64,000 nt of DNA from Hyphomicrobium_A sp963812795 (GCA_963812795.1 CAWEWG010000013.1:124001-188000); one strand, 5' to 3'. Shown: positions 35,530-44,865, counted from the stretch's first letter. Notes: generated from the letters alone by a model not told the origin. Numbers and translations are program-made.

Positions 35530-36635
35530 TCATGCCTTTACCCCGGCGCCGATTGCGGGAGGGGCATCGCGATCGAGGGGCCAGCGCGGCATCACCGGCG
35601 CATCGAGCGGATCGAATAAGCCGCGCGCCAGGCGCTCCGCCCCCGTCCAGGCGATCATCGCCGCGTTATCGCCGCATAACTCGACCGGCGGCACGTGGAA
35701 GGAGAAGCCACGAGCTTGTGCTAGCTCGCCGAGGCTCTGACGCAGGCGCTGGTTGGCAGCGACGCCGCCCGCCACGACGAAACGCATCGGCGATAGCCGG
35801 CCGAGCCGCTTGACCGCCAGGTCCATCCCCCGTGCGCAGCGATCCGCCACGACATCGGCGATGGCCGCCTCGAAGGCAGCAGCAATGTCGGCGACATCCT
35901 GATCGTTGAGCGGCCCCAGCTTCTCGGCCGTGCGCCGTACCGCCGTCTTCAGCCCGGCAAAGGAAAAGTGCGGTTCCTCGCGCCCGAGCATCGGCCGCGG
36001 CAGGTCGAAGCGACGCGAGTTGCCCTTGCGTGCGGCTTGCTCGACCGCCGGGCCGCCCGGGAAGCCTAAGCCCCAGCAGCTTCGCCGTCTTGTCGAAGGC
36101 TTCGCCGAGCGCATCGTCGATGGTGGTGCCTAGGCGCTCGTATTGCCCCACGTCGCGCACGATGAGGAGTTGCGTATGCCCGCCCGACACCAGCAGCAGC
36201 AGGTAAGGCGGTGGCACGCCCTCGGTGAGGCCCACGGTCAGGGCGTGCGCCTCAAGGTGATGCACGGCGATAAACGGAAGCCCTCTGCGCGAGTGCAATG
36301 GCCTTGCCGGTGATGGTCCCCACGATCAATCCGCCGATGAGGCCGGGCCCGGAGGTGGCGGCGACGGCGGCAAGATCGCCGAACCCGGCGTCGGCCTCAC
36401 GCATGGCTTCGCGCACCAGCACGTCCAGGCACTCCAGGTGCGCCCTGGCGGCGATCTCGGGCACGACGCCGCCGAAGGGCCGGTGCTTCTCCCATTGCGA
36501 GCGCACGATGTTCGAAAGGATGCGCCCCGAGCCGTCCGCCTCGCGCAGCACGATGGCTGCCGCCGTCTCGTCGCAGCTCGTCTCCAGCCCCAGGACGAGG
36601 TTCGGCTTGGCGCCTATTTGCTCTGTATTTGCCAT
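35530..36635 (-). pseudogene. tsaD: tRNA t6A threonylcarbamoyltransferase TsaD, two frameshifts
   Basis: Universal protein that makes t6A at position 37 of ANN-decoding tRNAs. Three collinear frames cover it: GLETSCDETAAAIV through GLIGGLIVGTITGKAIAL; then FIAVHHLEAHAL, LLLVSGGHTQLL and LGEAFDKTAKLLGL; then GFPGGPAVEQAA, FSFAGLKTAV, VVAGGVAANQRLR and CGDNAAMIAW. The HHLEAH metal ligands are intact. Single extra bases at about 36285-36288 and about 36067 shift the frame. TsaD is essential in nearly all bacteria, so these are probably sequence errors. It begins the run tsaD-gpsA-EVE-methyltransferase. Confidence 0.9.
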
Positions 36636-36817
36636 GGGTTGTGGAGGCGATGCCGAATTTGCGTTCAGGGGCCGGCGCAGGCATTAATGGCGCCGCATGG
36701 AGGCGCGCAACCTGGCCTGTCGCCTAGTGTGATGATCGGGAAGTCCGCGATATCGCATTGGGCCAGGTTGGAACGAATTTCGCGATCTGAAGGGCACTAG
36801 CACCCGGGGAGATTGGC

Positions 36818-37747
36818 TTGCAAGCAGCGAAGATCCGCATCGGCACGCGCGGCTCTCCCTTGGCCCTCGCCCAGGCGCGCCAGGTGGCGGCTCGGCTGCA
36901 GGCGGCGCATGGCTTCGCACCCGAGCAATGCGAGCTCGTCGTCATCAAGACGACGGGCGATCGGATCACCGACCGGCCGCTGATCGAAGCGGGCGGCAAG
37001 GGCCTGTTCACCAAGGAGCTGGAAGAAGCCCTGTTCGCCGGCGACATCGACCTTGCCGTGCACTCGATGAAGGATATGCCGGCCATCCTGCCGCAAGGTC
37101 TCGGCATTCACGCGATCCTGGAGCGCGAGGATGCGCGCGACGCATTCGTCAGCCTCAAATACCCCTCGCTCGATGCAATGCCGGCAGGCGCGCGGATCGG
37201 CACGTCATCGCCGCGCCGCCAGGCGCAGGTGCTGCGCGCACGCCCCGACCTGCGCGTCGTCGGCTTCCGCGGCAACGTTGAGACGCGGCTGCGCAAGCTG
37301 GAGGAAGGCGTTGCCGATGCGACGTTCCTTGCCTGCGCCGGCCTCAATCGATTGGGGCTGTCGCAGCACATCACGGCGGCGATGCCGACGGAGGTGATGC
37401 TACCAGCCGTGGCGCAAGGCGCCATCGGCATCGAGATCCGCGCCGATGACGACGCGACGGCTCGCCTGATCGCACCGCTCAACCATGCTGCAACGGCATT
37501 GTGTGTCACCGCCGAGCGAGCCTACCTGGCGCAGCTTGAAGGATCGTGCCGCACACCGATTGCCGGCTACGCCGTGCTGAGCGAGGGCTCGTTGCGCCTG
37601 CGCGGCGAAATACTGACGCCGAATGGCGTGCACGCGCACACGGCCGCGCATAGCGGCAGCACCGAGGAAGCAATACGGCTCGGAGAAGCCACCGCGGCGG
37701 ATCTGCTACGACAAGCCGGCGCCGACTTCTTCACCGCTACAGCCTGA
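36818..37747 (+). CDS. hemC: Hydroxymethylbilane synthase (porphobilinogen deaminase)
   Basis: A 309-aa HemC. IRIGTRGSPLALAQA, VVIKTTGDRI, GKGLFTKELEEAL, DLAVHSMKDMPA, IGTSSPRRQAQ, RGNVETRLRKL and the dipyrromethane-cofactor Cys in LEGSCRTPIAGYA are all present. Polymerises four porphobilinogens in tetrapyrrole synthesis. The start is TTG at 36818, with GGGGAG about 8 nt upstream. Its stop overlaps the hemD start. The 180 bp to divergent tsaD should hold both promoters. Confidence 0.97.
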   Translation: MQAAKIRIGTRGSPLALAQARQVAARLQAAHGFAPEQCELVVIKTTGDRITDRPLIEAGGKGLFTKELEEALFAGDIDLAVHSMKDMPAILPQGLGIHAILEREDARDAFVSLKYPSLDAMPAGARIGTSSPRRQAQVLRARPDLRVVGFRGNVETRLRKLEEGVADATFLACAGLNRLGLSQHITAAMPTEVMLPAVAQGAIGIEIRADDDATARLIAPLNHAATALCVTAERAYLAQLEGSCRTPIAGYAVLSEGSLRLRGEILTPNGVHAHTAAHSGSTEEAIRLGEATAADLLRQAGADFFTATA

Positions 37748-38484
37748 TGCATCTGCTCATTACCCGCCCCGAGCCAGACGCCGACGCGTTCCGCGCGCGG
37801 CTCGAAGCGCTCGGCCATCAAGTGACCTCCGAGCCGCTGCTGACCATCGAACACCTGCCGATCGCCGCCGATGCACTCGGCGATGCGGCCGGTCTCGTCG
37901 TGACCAGCCGCAACGGATTGCGCGCGCTTGCCGCCAGCCGGGCTATGGCAACGGCGCGGCAACTGCCGATCATTGCCGTCGGCCCCGGCACTGCAGCGCT
38001 CGCTCGCGAGCTGGGATTTACGCGCATCACCGAGGGAAGCGGCACGGCGACCGAGCTGGTGCCCGTGATCGCCGACGCCGCGCGCGCCTTGCTTGGAACG
38101 CTGACGCACGTGCGCGGCGAGCAAGTGGCCGTCGACCTCAAAGCCGCCCTGCGCGCGCGAGGCGTGGAGCTGCGCGAGATCGTCGCCTATCGGGCCGTAC
38201 CGGCGGCAGTCTTGCGACCGCAAACGCGCGAGCTGCTGGCGTCCGGCGGCATCGACGCGGTCATCTTGATGTCGCCGCGAACGGGGGCAATCTTCGCCCG
38301 GCTTATCGCCGTCGCCGGGCTGCGCGAGGCCGCCAAAAAGCTCGTTTTGCTGTGCCTTTCGCCGGCCGTGGCGGCCAGCGTCGAACCACTTGCCCCGGCA
38401 CGAGTTGAGCTGGCGGACGGGCCCAATTCAGCGGGGTTGCTGAGCGCCGTTACCCGAGTAGCAACGCTATGGTCAGGAGTGTAG
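37747..38484 (+). CDS. hemD: Uroporphyrinogen-III synthase
   Basis: A 245-aa HemD with the usual weakly conserved pattern: MHLLITRPEPDADAFRARLEALGHQV, a GLVVTSRNGLRAL stretch, a middle VRGEQVAVDLKAALRARGVELREIVAYRAVPA and a DAVILMSPRTGAIFARLI segment. Closes and inverts the last ring of hydroxymethylbilane. Translationally coupled to hemC (TGATG) and followed by mic60 and hemY homologues. Confidence 0.93.
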   Translation: MHLLITRPEPDADAFRARLEALGHQVTSEPLLTIEHLPIAADALGDAAGLVVTSRNGLRALAASRAMATARQLPIIAVGPGTAALARELGFTRITEGSGTATELVPVIADAARALLGTLTHVRGEQVAVDLKAALRARGVELREIVAYRAVPAAVLRPQTRELLASGGIDAVILMSPRTGAIFARLIAVAGLREAAKKLVLLCLSPAVAASVEPLAPARVELADGPNSAGLLSAVTRVATLWSGV

Positions 38485-38565
38485 GTTAGCGTCCGGCCCG
38501 GCGTGCTAGAGCTTCGGTCCCCAGGGGCCGGCTGAGAACAGTCCGCAGCGAGGTGCTTTGTAGAT

Positions 38566-40284
38566 ATGACTGCCAACAAGAACGAGCCCGATAAGAAGCC
38601 GGCCGGCAATCCCTCCGCACAAACGGGGAGCCGTCCGCATGCGACGCTCGATCTCAAGGCGACCGAAGTGACGCCCCCCGCGCCCAAGCCGGAGGCGGGG
38701 CAAACGACGGCCGCCAAGTCGGACGCGCCTCAGGTTGCCGAGGCATCCGCCCAGTCGAAAGCTGCGGCGAGTTCGTCCGGCGCCGCTACCGCCGCTGCCG
38801 ACAAGCCGGGAGCATCGGCGACCACCAAACCGGCGGGTGGTACGCCGCCGCCGTCATCCCCTAATCCGCGTCCGGCCCCGCGCGGCCACGGCGGCTTCTT
38901 CACGCATGTCGCGGCCGGTCTCGCCGGCGGCCTCGTCGCATTGCTTGCCGCGGACATTCTCGCTTCGCAGCTCGGCTTTGAAGCCGCAGGTCGTCCGGAC
39001 GCTACCAAGGCGCTCGAGCAGCGCATCGCTACGCTCGAATCAAATCGCGCCCAGCGCACCGTTCCGACTGACGTAGCCAATCGCCTCGCCGCTGCCGAGA
39101 CCAAGCTCGCCAAGCTCGAACAACTCGATGCCAACGTCGATGGCATCACCAAGAAGCAGGGCCAGCTCGACGAAGGCCTCACTGCGGTGAACGACAAGCT
39201 CAGCGCCGAGGGCGGCGATACCGGCACGCCGGCCCGCGTCACCAAGTTGGAAGAACAATTGTCGCTGATGGCATCCGCCGCCGAGCGCGACCCGCAAAGC
39301 GGACGGCTGCCGCAGCTCGCCGCCATCAGCGGTAAGCTCGCCGATCTTGAATCGACGCTGGCGACGCAGCTCGACGCGCTGCGCAAAAGCGTAGCGCTGG
39401 AGATCGACACGCGCCTTGCTTCGGCGACCGAAGCCGGGCAGACCGCACGCTCCGGCACCCAGCGAATGGACCGCGAGCTTTCGACGCTGAAGGCGGAGAG
39501 CGCCGAGATTGCGACAGGCGTCACAGTCCTCAAGTCCGACAGCGACCGCGCCGCCGCCAGCCTCAAGACGACGCAGGAGGAGATCAAACGCCTCAAGGCG
39601 GATCTCGACACGCGCCTCGCCAGCTTCGCCAAGGCCGAGGACGTCTCCATTGCCGTGGGACCGATCAACGGCAAGCTGACGGCGCTGCAACAGGACGTGC
39701 AGGGCGTGATCAAGAGCGAAGGCGACCGCAAAACGACGGCCGAGCGCATCGTGCTTTCGCTCGAGCTCGCCAACCTCAAGCGCGCCATCGACCGCGGTCG
39801 CGCCTACGCGCCCGAGCTGGAGCAGGCTCGCAAGGTCGCTGGAACCAACGTCGATCTCGCGCCGCTCGAGCGCTTCGCCCTCGAAGGCGTACCGACGCCA
39901 ACCGAGCTGCGCGGCCAATTCAAGCCGGTCGCCTTCAAGATCATCGACGCCGAGGAACAGCCGGCGGATGCCTCGATCGTCGACCGGCTGCTCGCCGGCG
40001 CTTCTTCGGTCGTTCGCGTGCGCAAAACCAACCACCGCCCCGATGACAAGAGCATCGAGGCGGTCGTATCGCGCATGGAAATCGCGCTCAACGAGGATCG
40101 TCTCGGTGACGTGCTGCAGGAGGCGAAGTCACTTCCCGCTCCCGCGCAGGATGCCGCGCAGGACTTCCTCGCCAAGGTGCAGGCACGCGACGCCGTCGAC
40201 CGCGCGCTCGCCTCCGTCGAAACCCAGCTCAAGGCTTCGCTCGCCGCTGCGCCGGCCGACGCCAACGGCAAAGCCGCAGAGTAG
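38566..40284 (+). CDS. Mic60/mitofilin-like inner-membrane protein
   Basis: A 572-aa protein: long Pro/Ala-rich cytosolic N-terminus (about 1-108), one transmembrane helix (about 112-133), about 250 residues of coiled coil (ATLESNRAQ through TRLASFAKA) and a mitofilin-like C-terminal domain (LSLELANLKRAIDRGRAYAPELEQA, then VSRMEIALNEDRLGDVLQEAKSLP). Alphaproteobacterial Mic60 homologues are typically encoded beside heme genes and shape intracytoplasmic or envelope membranes. Position between hemD and hemY supports the assignment. Confidence 0.88.
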   Translation: MTANKNEPDKKPAGNPSAQTGSRPHATLDLKATEVTPPAPKPEAGQTTAAKSDAPQVAEASAQSKAAASSSGAATAAADKPGASATTKPAGGTPPPSSPNPRPAPRGHGGFFTHVAAGLAGGLVALLAADILASQLGFEAAGRPDATKALEQRIATLESNRAQRTVPTDVANRLAAAETKLAKLEQLDANVDGITKKQGQLDEGLTAVNDKLSAEGGDTGTPARVTKLEEQLSLMASAAERDPQSGRLPQLAAISGKLADLESTLATQLDALRKSVALEIDTRLASATEAGQTARSGTQRMDRELSTLKAESAEIATGVTVLKSDSDRAAASLKTTQEEIKRLKADLDTRLASFAKAEDVSIAVGPINGKLTALQQDVQGVIKSEGDRKTTAERIVLSLELANLKRAIDRGRAYAPELEQARKVAGTNVDLAPLERFALEGVPTPTELRGQFKPVAFKIIDAEEQPADASIVDRLLAGASSVVRVRKTNHRPDDKSIEAVVSRMEIALNEDRLGDVLQEAKSLPAPAQDAAQDFLAKVQARDAVDRALASVETQLKASLAAAPADANGKAAE

Positions 40285-40296
40285 AGACCCCACGGC

Positions 40297-42042
40297 ATGT
40301 TGCGTCTGATCGCATTCCTGATCGCCATTGCCCTTATCGCCGCCGGCCTTGCATGGCTCGCCGATCGTCCCGGCGACCTCGCCATCACCTGGCAGGGCTA
40401 CCAGATCGAGACGAGCGTGTTTCGCGCCATCGTGCTGTTGGTGGCGATCGTCGCGTTCGCCCTGCTCGTCTGGTCGATCTTGCGCAACGTCTGGTACAGC
40501 CCCGCCGCCGTCGGCAACGTTCTCAGCAAGCGCCGGCAGAAACTCGGCATCGACGCATTGTCGAGCGGCATGATCGCACTCGGCGCCGGCGACAAGGCGG
40601 CGGCCATGCGCGCCGCCATCCAGGCACGAAAGTCGCTTCCCAACGAACCGCTGACGCATCTTTTGCGTGCCCAGGCGGCGCAGCTCACCGGCGACCGAAC
40701 GACGGCGCGCCGCATCTTCGAAGCGATGCTCGCCTCACCCGATACCGAGCAGCTCGGCCTGCGCGGGCTGTTCCTCGAAGCGCAGCGCGAAACCGAGACG
40801 GAGGCCGCGCGCCATTTCGCCGAGCGCGCCGTGGGGCTCAACCCCAAACTGCCGTGGGCGGTGGACGCACTTTTTGATCTCCAGTGCCGCGACGCCGACT
40901 GGAACGGCGCCCTGGAGACCGTCGCCGTTGCCCGCAAGAACGGCCACATCGAACGCCCCGCCGCCGATCGCCGTCGCGCGGTTTTGCTGACGGCGCAGGC
41001 GCAAGCCGTCGAAGAGAGCGATCCGGAGCGCGCACTCAATCTGGCGCTCGAAGCGCACGGGCTGGCGCCGAACCTCGTGCCCGCCGCCGCCATTGCCGGG
41101 CGTCTGCTGGCTTCCCGTGGCAACACCCCGCGCGCCGCCAAGATCCTGCAGCGGACGTGGAGCCGCGCGCCGCACCCGGACCTTTCGGCTGCCTACGCCT
41201 ATGCGCGCATCGGCGACAGCCCGCGCGACCGTCTCGATCGCGTGCGCCAACTCGCGGCGCTGAGCCCCAATTCGCTCGAAGGCCCGATTGCCGTGGCGAC
41301 CGCCGCCATCGAGGCGCGCCAGTTCGATGAGGCACGCTCCGCACTGGAGCCGCTTATTCCGGGGCGCATGACGCAGCGCGTCGCGACATTGATGGCGCGC
41401 ATCGAGGGCGAACAGCACGCCGACAAGGGGCGCGTGCGCGAGTGGCTGGCGCGCGCCGTCAATTCGCCGCGCGATCCTGCCTGGACCGCCGACGGCTTTG
41501 TCGCCGACCGCTGGATGCCGGTATCGCCGGTCACCGGGGCGCTCGATGCATTCCAGTGGCGCGTGCCCGTCGAGGCCGTCGAGAAGAGCGACGGCGACGT
41601 CCTGGCGAGCAAGCTCGAAGAGCTCGTCGCGCTCGGCATGGCCCGCCCGGCTGTGGACGATCCTGACGAGGCCGAGCCGGCGATCGCTGCGCACACCGTC
41701 GAGGCGAAAGCGGACACGACACCACCCGCGCCGGCGAGGGAGGCAGCCCAACGCGTCGAGCCAGAGTCGCCGAAGGTGGAAGCGACCAACGAAGTGCCGG
41801 CCAACCAGGGCTCCGTCCCCAACACTGCCAGGCCGACTGCTAAGCGCACATCGCCGGCGACGGCGCCCGCTGCAACGCAGCGGGTGCGCGCAACGGACAC
41901 TACGGCAAACCCGAGCCGCGGGAAGAAGCCGGAGCCGGGCGAAGCGCGCGTCTTCACACCGCCGCATGCTCCGGATGATCCGGGCACCGAAGCGGTTGAA
42001 GCCGACGACGTCACCATTCCGCTGCGGCCGCAACGGGCCTGA
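40297..42042 (+). CDS. hemY: HemY-type membrane protein with TPR repeats
   Basis: A 581-aa HemY_N protein: two N-terminal transmembrane helices (about 3-21 and 43-62), then TPR helices (GMIALGAGDKAAAMRAAIQARKSLP through EARQFDEARSALEPLI), and a Pro/Ala/Thr-rich low-complexity tail from about 455. This HemY is the TPR family linked to heme genes, not protoporphyrinogen oxidase. It lies 12 bp after mic60 and closes the hemC-hemD-mic60-hemY operon. Confidence 0.92.
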   Translation: MLRLIAFLIAIALIAAGLAWLADRPGDLAITWQGYQIETSVFRAIVLLVAIVAFALLVWSILRNVWYSPAAVGNVLSKRRQKLGIDALSSGMIALGAGDKAAAMRAAIQARKSLPNEPLTHLLRAQAAQLTGDRTTARRIFEAMLASPDTEQLGLRGLFLEAQRETETEAARHFAERAVGLNPKLPWAVDALFDLQCRDADWNGALETVAVARKNGHIERPAADRRRAVLLTAQAQAVEESDPERALNLALEAHGLAPNLVPAAAIAGRLLASRGNTPRAAKILQRTWSRAPHPDLSAAYAYARIGDSPRDRLDRVRQLAALSPNSLEGPIAVATAAIEARQFDEARSALEPLIPGRMTQRVATLMARIEGEQHADKGRVREWLARAVNSPRDPAWTADGFVADRWMPVSPVTGALDAFQWRVPVEAVEKSDGDVLASKLEELVALGMARPAVDDPDEAEPAIAAHTVEAKADTTPPAPAREAAQRVEPESPKVEATNEVPANQGSVPNTARPTAKRTSPATAPAATQRVRATDTTANPSRGKKPEPGEARVFTPPHAPDDPGTEAVEADDVTIPLRPQRA

Positions 42043-42204
42043 TGGCCTCGTTGGAAGTGGGCCGGCGTGCCTTCGTCCATTTTTAGTCGCAACCGAGCGC
42101 GCTTTCCACAGCGTTTGCGCCGTCCCCGCTAACGCTTTGAACTCGCAAAGAGTAGGTTCCCCGCGCCGTCCGCATCGTGTAGGCGGTGAAACTGGAGATG
42201 TGTG

Positions 42205-42474
42205 ATGTCGCACAAAGCCGCGCTCTTGATCCTCGCCGCCTCGCTGCTCGCCAGCACCGCCGCCCTCGCCGACACGACGGAGGACGACGTCAAGTGGGTC
42301 AACCAGTGCATCGCCGACAACAAGAAGGAAGGCGCAACCGAGGACGTGGTGCGCAAGTACTGCGTCTGCATGAACAACGCCATGGGCGATGAAGAGGTGA
42401 AGTCCGTCTCCGAGTGGGAGAAGACCCACCCGGACGAGACCAAGGCCTGTGACAAGGAAGCCGGTTGGAAGTGA
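42205..42474 (+). CDS. Small periplasmic Cys-containing protein
   Basis: An 89-aa protein with a clear signal peptide (cleavage expected after ALA, about residue 22) and a mature part with four Cys (QCIAD, YCVCMNN, KACDKE). No family recognised; the charged helical mature part with paired Cys suggests a disulfide-stabilised periplasmic protein. Start at the ATG at 42205 with GGAG 7 nt upstream, rather than the adjacent GTG. Followed by an intrinsic-type terminator. Confidence 0.75.
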   Translation: MSHKAALLILAASLLASTAALADTTEDDVKWVNQCIADNKKEGATEDVVRKYCVCMNNAMGDEEVKSVSEWEKTHPDETKACDKEAGWK

Positions 42475-42498
42475 CCACCGGCTGTCGCTGATCCGCAC

Positions 42499-42526
42499 GG
42501 CCCGCAGGATGCAACTCCTGCGGGCC
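42499..42526 (+). terminator. Strong hairpin after the small periplasmic gene
   Basis: Eleven-base perfect arms GGCCCGCAGGA (42499-42509) and TCCTGCGGGCC (42516-42526) with a 6-nt loop, 24 bp after the stop at 42474. Only a weak T run follows, so termination strength is uncertain. Confidence 0.65.
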
Positions 42527-42628
42527 GCCATGTTTCTGGGCGGGAAACGCCTCCCTGAGGCGATCAGAATTTTGCAGCTCGAGCGCAAGGCGTCGCAGAG
42601 CTATTTTCAGGACTGGCGGCGTCGAATA

Positions 42629-43493
42629 TCAAGCGGTCCGGCAACCGCTGGCAGCAACTTTCGCAGCCGGGTTCATAGGCGCGCTGTTCGTCTCGCAATG
42701 TAACGCTGAGATTACGATTGCGTGAGCGGCTGCTTCCGCCCTGGCTTTTTCCAGCGCTTCCGCCAGCGTGTTGAAGCGCGTGGCGATACCCGCCAGCTCG
42801 CGCACCTTCGGCTCGGCAAGGCGCGTGCCAAATGTCCGTCCTCGAGTTCCTGCATACCGCCGGCAAGATTGAGGAGCGGGTTGAGCAGTTGGCCGAGGAC
42901 CACATACAGAAGAGCCAGCATCATCGCCGTGATGCCGAGCCAGATGACCGCGCGGCGCGACACCTCTTCCCACACTTCGCCCAACTCATCGCGCGGCTCG
43001 CCGACAATGACAATGCTGCCGCTGCGCTGCTCGCCGAGCATGACGCGCACCTCACGCGTACCGACCCTCGGGCCAACGAGGTCGGCGAACCATTGCGGCG
43101 CGCGATCGGGATGCACGAAGATGTTGCGCTCGGCGCTCTCGTCGGGCGCGATCTGAACGAGTTCGCCATGCGCGTCGCTGACGAGATGCGCGCGTGGCGC
43201 ACATACTTCAGTTGCTCGGGCATCACCTCCAAAAGCCCCGTCATTCCGTCGGCGGCGGAGCGCTTGACGACGTCATTGACGAGTTGCTGGGCGAGTTCCA
43301 TCGACGAGATGACCTCGACCTCGACGCGGCTGCGCGCATCCAGCACGGCTAGTAGGATGGACATCAGAACGGCGCCGATGCTGATGACCGAAATGGAAAT
43401 CATTAGCTGCCATCGGACCGGCAGGTCGTTCCACCAACTGCGGTGCATGTCCTTGAAATCCGTAGCTCTCTGGCGCCCGATCATAGCCGCCAA
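42629..43493 (-). pseudogene. Degenerate HAMP-domain sensor, kinase part missing
   Basis: Remnant of a membrane sensor. From the ATG at 43493: an N-terminal transmembrane helix (WQLMISISVISIGAVLMSILLAVL), then a periplasmic part that changes frame at about 43190 to continue as a second frame (FVHPDRAPQWFADLVGPRVGTREVRVML), a second transmembrane helix (WLGITAMMLALLYVVLGQLL), a HAMP-like segment, and a further shift at about 42836 into LAEPKVRELAGIATRFNTLAEALEKARAEA. After that no HisKA, HATPase or other output domain can be found before 42500. Unlike gpsA or tsaD, it therefore lacks a whole expected module and is probably a true pseudogene. The pattern resembles NarX/UhpB-type sensors. Confidence 0.7.
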
Positions 43494-43840
43494 ACAGGTG
43501 TAAGTGCTGCCGTACGGCAGCGGCAGGTGAATCGGCGGTCGTGACTGGGTACATCATTCCCGCGGGTGCCCCGGTTGGGGGCCCGAACTGGTGAGTTAAG
43601 CCCACCCGGCCGGCGATCCGCCCGGTCGCACCGCGAGGCGCCATCGCGGCCGCCAGATGCGACCCAATAGAGTTTTTCAAGGCCGGAGCGCCCGGTCAGC
43701 TTCCCGCATCGAGACCTTGAACGCTCGGCGAGTTTGGTCTATTCGGCTTACTCTTGATCGCGCCTGCCGGGGACATCGTCAGAAATTTGATCAACCCGTA
43801 CCGCAGAAAAACTGCTTAAGGCGCTGATTTCTTACAGAAA
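43494..43840. other. Gap before tRNA-Thr
   Basis: I see no supported gene in these 347 bp. They presumably hold the promoter region of the degenerate sensor and of tRNA-Thr. Confidence 0.5.
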
Positions 43841-43916
43841 GCCGCAATAGCTCAGTCGGTAGAGCACGTCATTCGTAATGACGGGGTCGGGGGTTCGAAT
43901 CCCTCTTGCGGCACCA
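43841..43916 (+). tRNA. tRNA-Thr (CGT)
   Basis: Full cloverleaf with encoded CCA. Acceptor GCCGCAA pairs with TTGCGGC; the anticodon stem is CGTCA/TGACG with loop TTCGTAA, so the anticodon is CGT at 43874-43876; the T arm contains GGTTCGAATCC. A HicAB pair lies directly downstream, so this may mark an island junction. Confidence 0.97.
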
Positions 43917-44059
43917 TCTGCTTAGCGGCTTTCCAGCATCTGCCTTTGTGACTCTGCCCCCTAGTTGAAGTCACGCTGACAGTCCGCATGAGCGTGCCCC
44001 GCCCTGCCGAATTATGCTTAAGGTTGCGCTTTCCGATCGCACACACGCGGTCACCTTGT

Positions 44060-44077
44060 TGTGTACCCGAGTACACA
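44060..44077. promoter_or_regulatory. Palindrome upstream of hicAB, probable operator
   Basis: The arms TGTGTAC (44060-44066) and GTACACA (44071-44077) are perfect around CCGA. A further related half-site with the palindrome GTATAC lies at 44107-44112, just before the hicA start. HicB antitoxins commonly repress their own promoter through such repeats. Confidence 0.7.
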
Positions 44078-44114
44078 TCTTTGGTATTGATGTTTTAGGA
44101 AAGTGTGTATACCT

Positions 44115-44354
44115 ATGGCGAAGAAAAAGAAGACCAAGGGCGAGCCAAAGCAACCTAAGCCCGCGCTGGAACGCAACAGCAGAAAAATTCTTCAAAGGCT
44201 TGAGAGAGATGGTTGGGTGATCGAAAGCATCAAAGGCAGTCACCACAAGCTGAGGCACCCTGATTTCGCCTACCCCATCATCCTCGTACACCCGAAGAAG
44301 GACCTGCCCAAGGGAACGGCGCGAGCGATTCACAGGGACGCCGGTTGGCTTTAG
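44115..44354 (+). CDS. hicA: HicA-type toxin (mRNA interferase)
   Basis: A 79-aa double-stranded-RNA-binding-like HicA. After a Lys-rich N-terminal extension the family core runs RNSRKILQRLERDGWVIESIKGSHHKLRHPDFAYPIILVHPKKDLPKGTARAIHRDAGW; the catalytic His is in GSHHKLRHP. Cleaves mRNA when free of HicB. The start is the ATG at 44115; an in-frame GTG at 44103 is the alternative. hicB follows after 10 bp. Confidence 0.93.
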   Translation: MAKKKKTKGEPKQPKPALERNSRKILQRLERDGWVIESIKGSHHKLRHPDFAYPIILVHPKKDLPKGTARAIHRDAGWL

Positions 44355-44364
44355 GAGGTTAGGC

Positions 44365-44865
44365 ATGGATAAGTATATTGCAGTAGTCCACAAAGACGAT
44401 AACAGCTCGTTCGGCGCCTACTTTCCCGATCTACGCGGCTGCTTTGCGGCGGGCGACTCAGAAGATGAGGCGCTCGATAGTCTTCGCGTCTCTCTGCGCA
44501 TGTATGCAGAAGATTTCATTGAGAGAGGGATGAAGCTGCCTGCAGCTCGTTCATTGAGTGCGATATCTGCAGATGCGGATGTCAAGGCGTCGCTGGCCGA
44601 AGGCAATGGTGCGCTTGTGTTCGTTCCCCTGCTCGTTGCCGACAAAAAGAAGCGCGTGAACGTCACCCTTGAGCCTTCGTTGATTGCCGCCTTAGACGAA
44701 GCGGCAAGGATTACTGGAACCAGCCGGTCCGACTATCTTGCCAATGCGGCTTGGCGCGAGGTTGCGGAGGCAACTGGCGCTGTTCGCGTTTCCAAAGTAC
44801 GAGCCAAGCCGAAGAAGCCAGCACGCGCATCTAAGGCCGCACCGCGCGTGCGGCAGTATGCTTGA
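44365..44865 (+). CDS. hicB: HicB-type antitoxin with C-terminal RHH-like domain
   Basis: A 166-aa antitoxin. The partial RNase-H-like N-terminal domain has YIAVVHKDDNSSFGAYFPDLRGCFAAGDSEDEAL, and the C-terminal part (KKKRVNVTLEPSLIAALDEAARITGTSRSDYLANAAW) is a CopG-like ribbon-helix-helix, suited to bind the palindrome upstream of hicA. The Lys/Ala-rich tail is disordered. AGGAGG lies just before the ATG at 44365. Confidence 0.93.
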   Translation: MDKYIAVVHKDDNSSFGAYFPDLRGCFAAGDSEDEALDSLRVSLRMYAEDFIERGMKLPAARSLSAISADADVKASLAEGNGALVFVPLLVADKKKRVNVTLEPSLIAALDEAARITGTSRSDYLANAAWREVAEATGAVRVSKVRAKPKKPARASKAAPRVRQYA

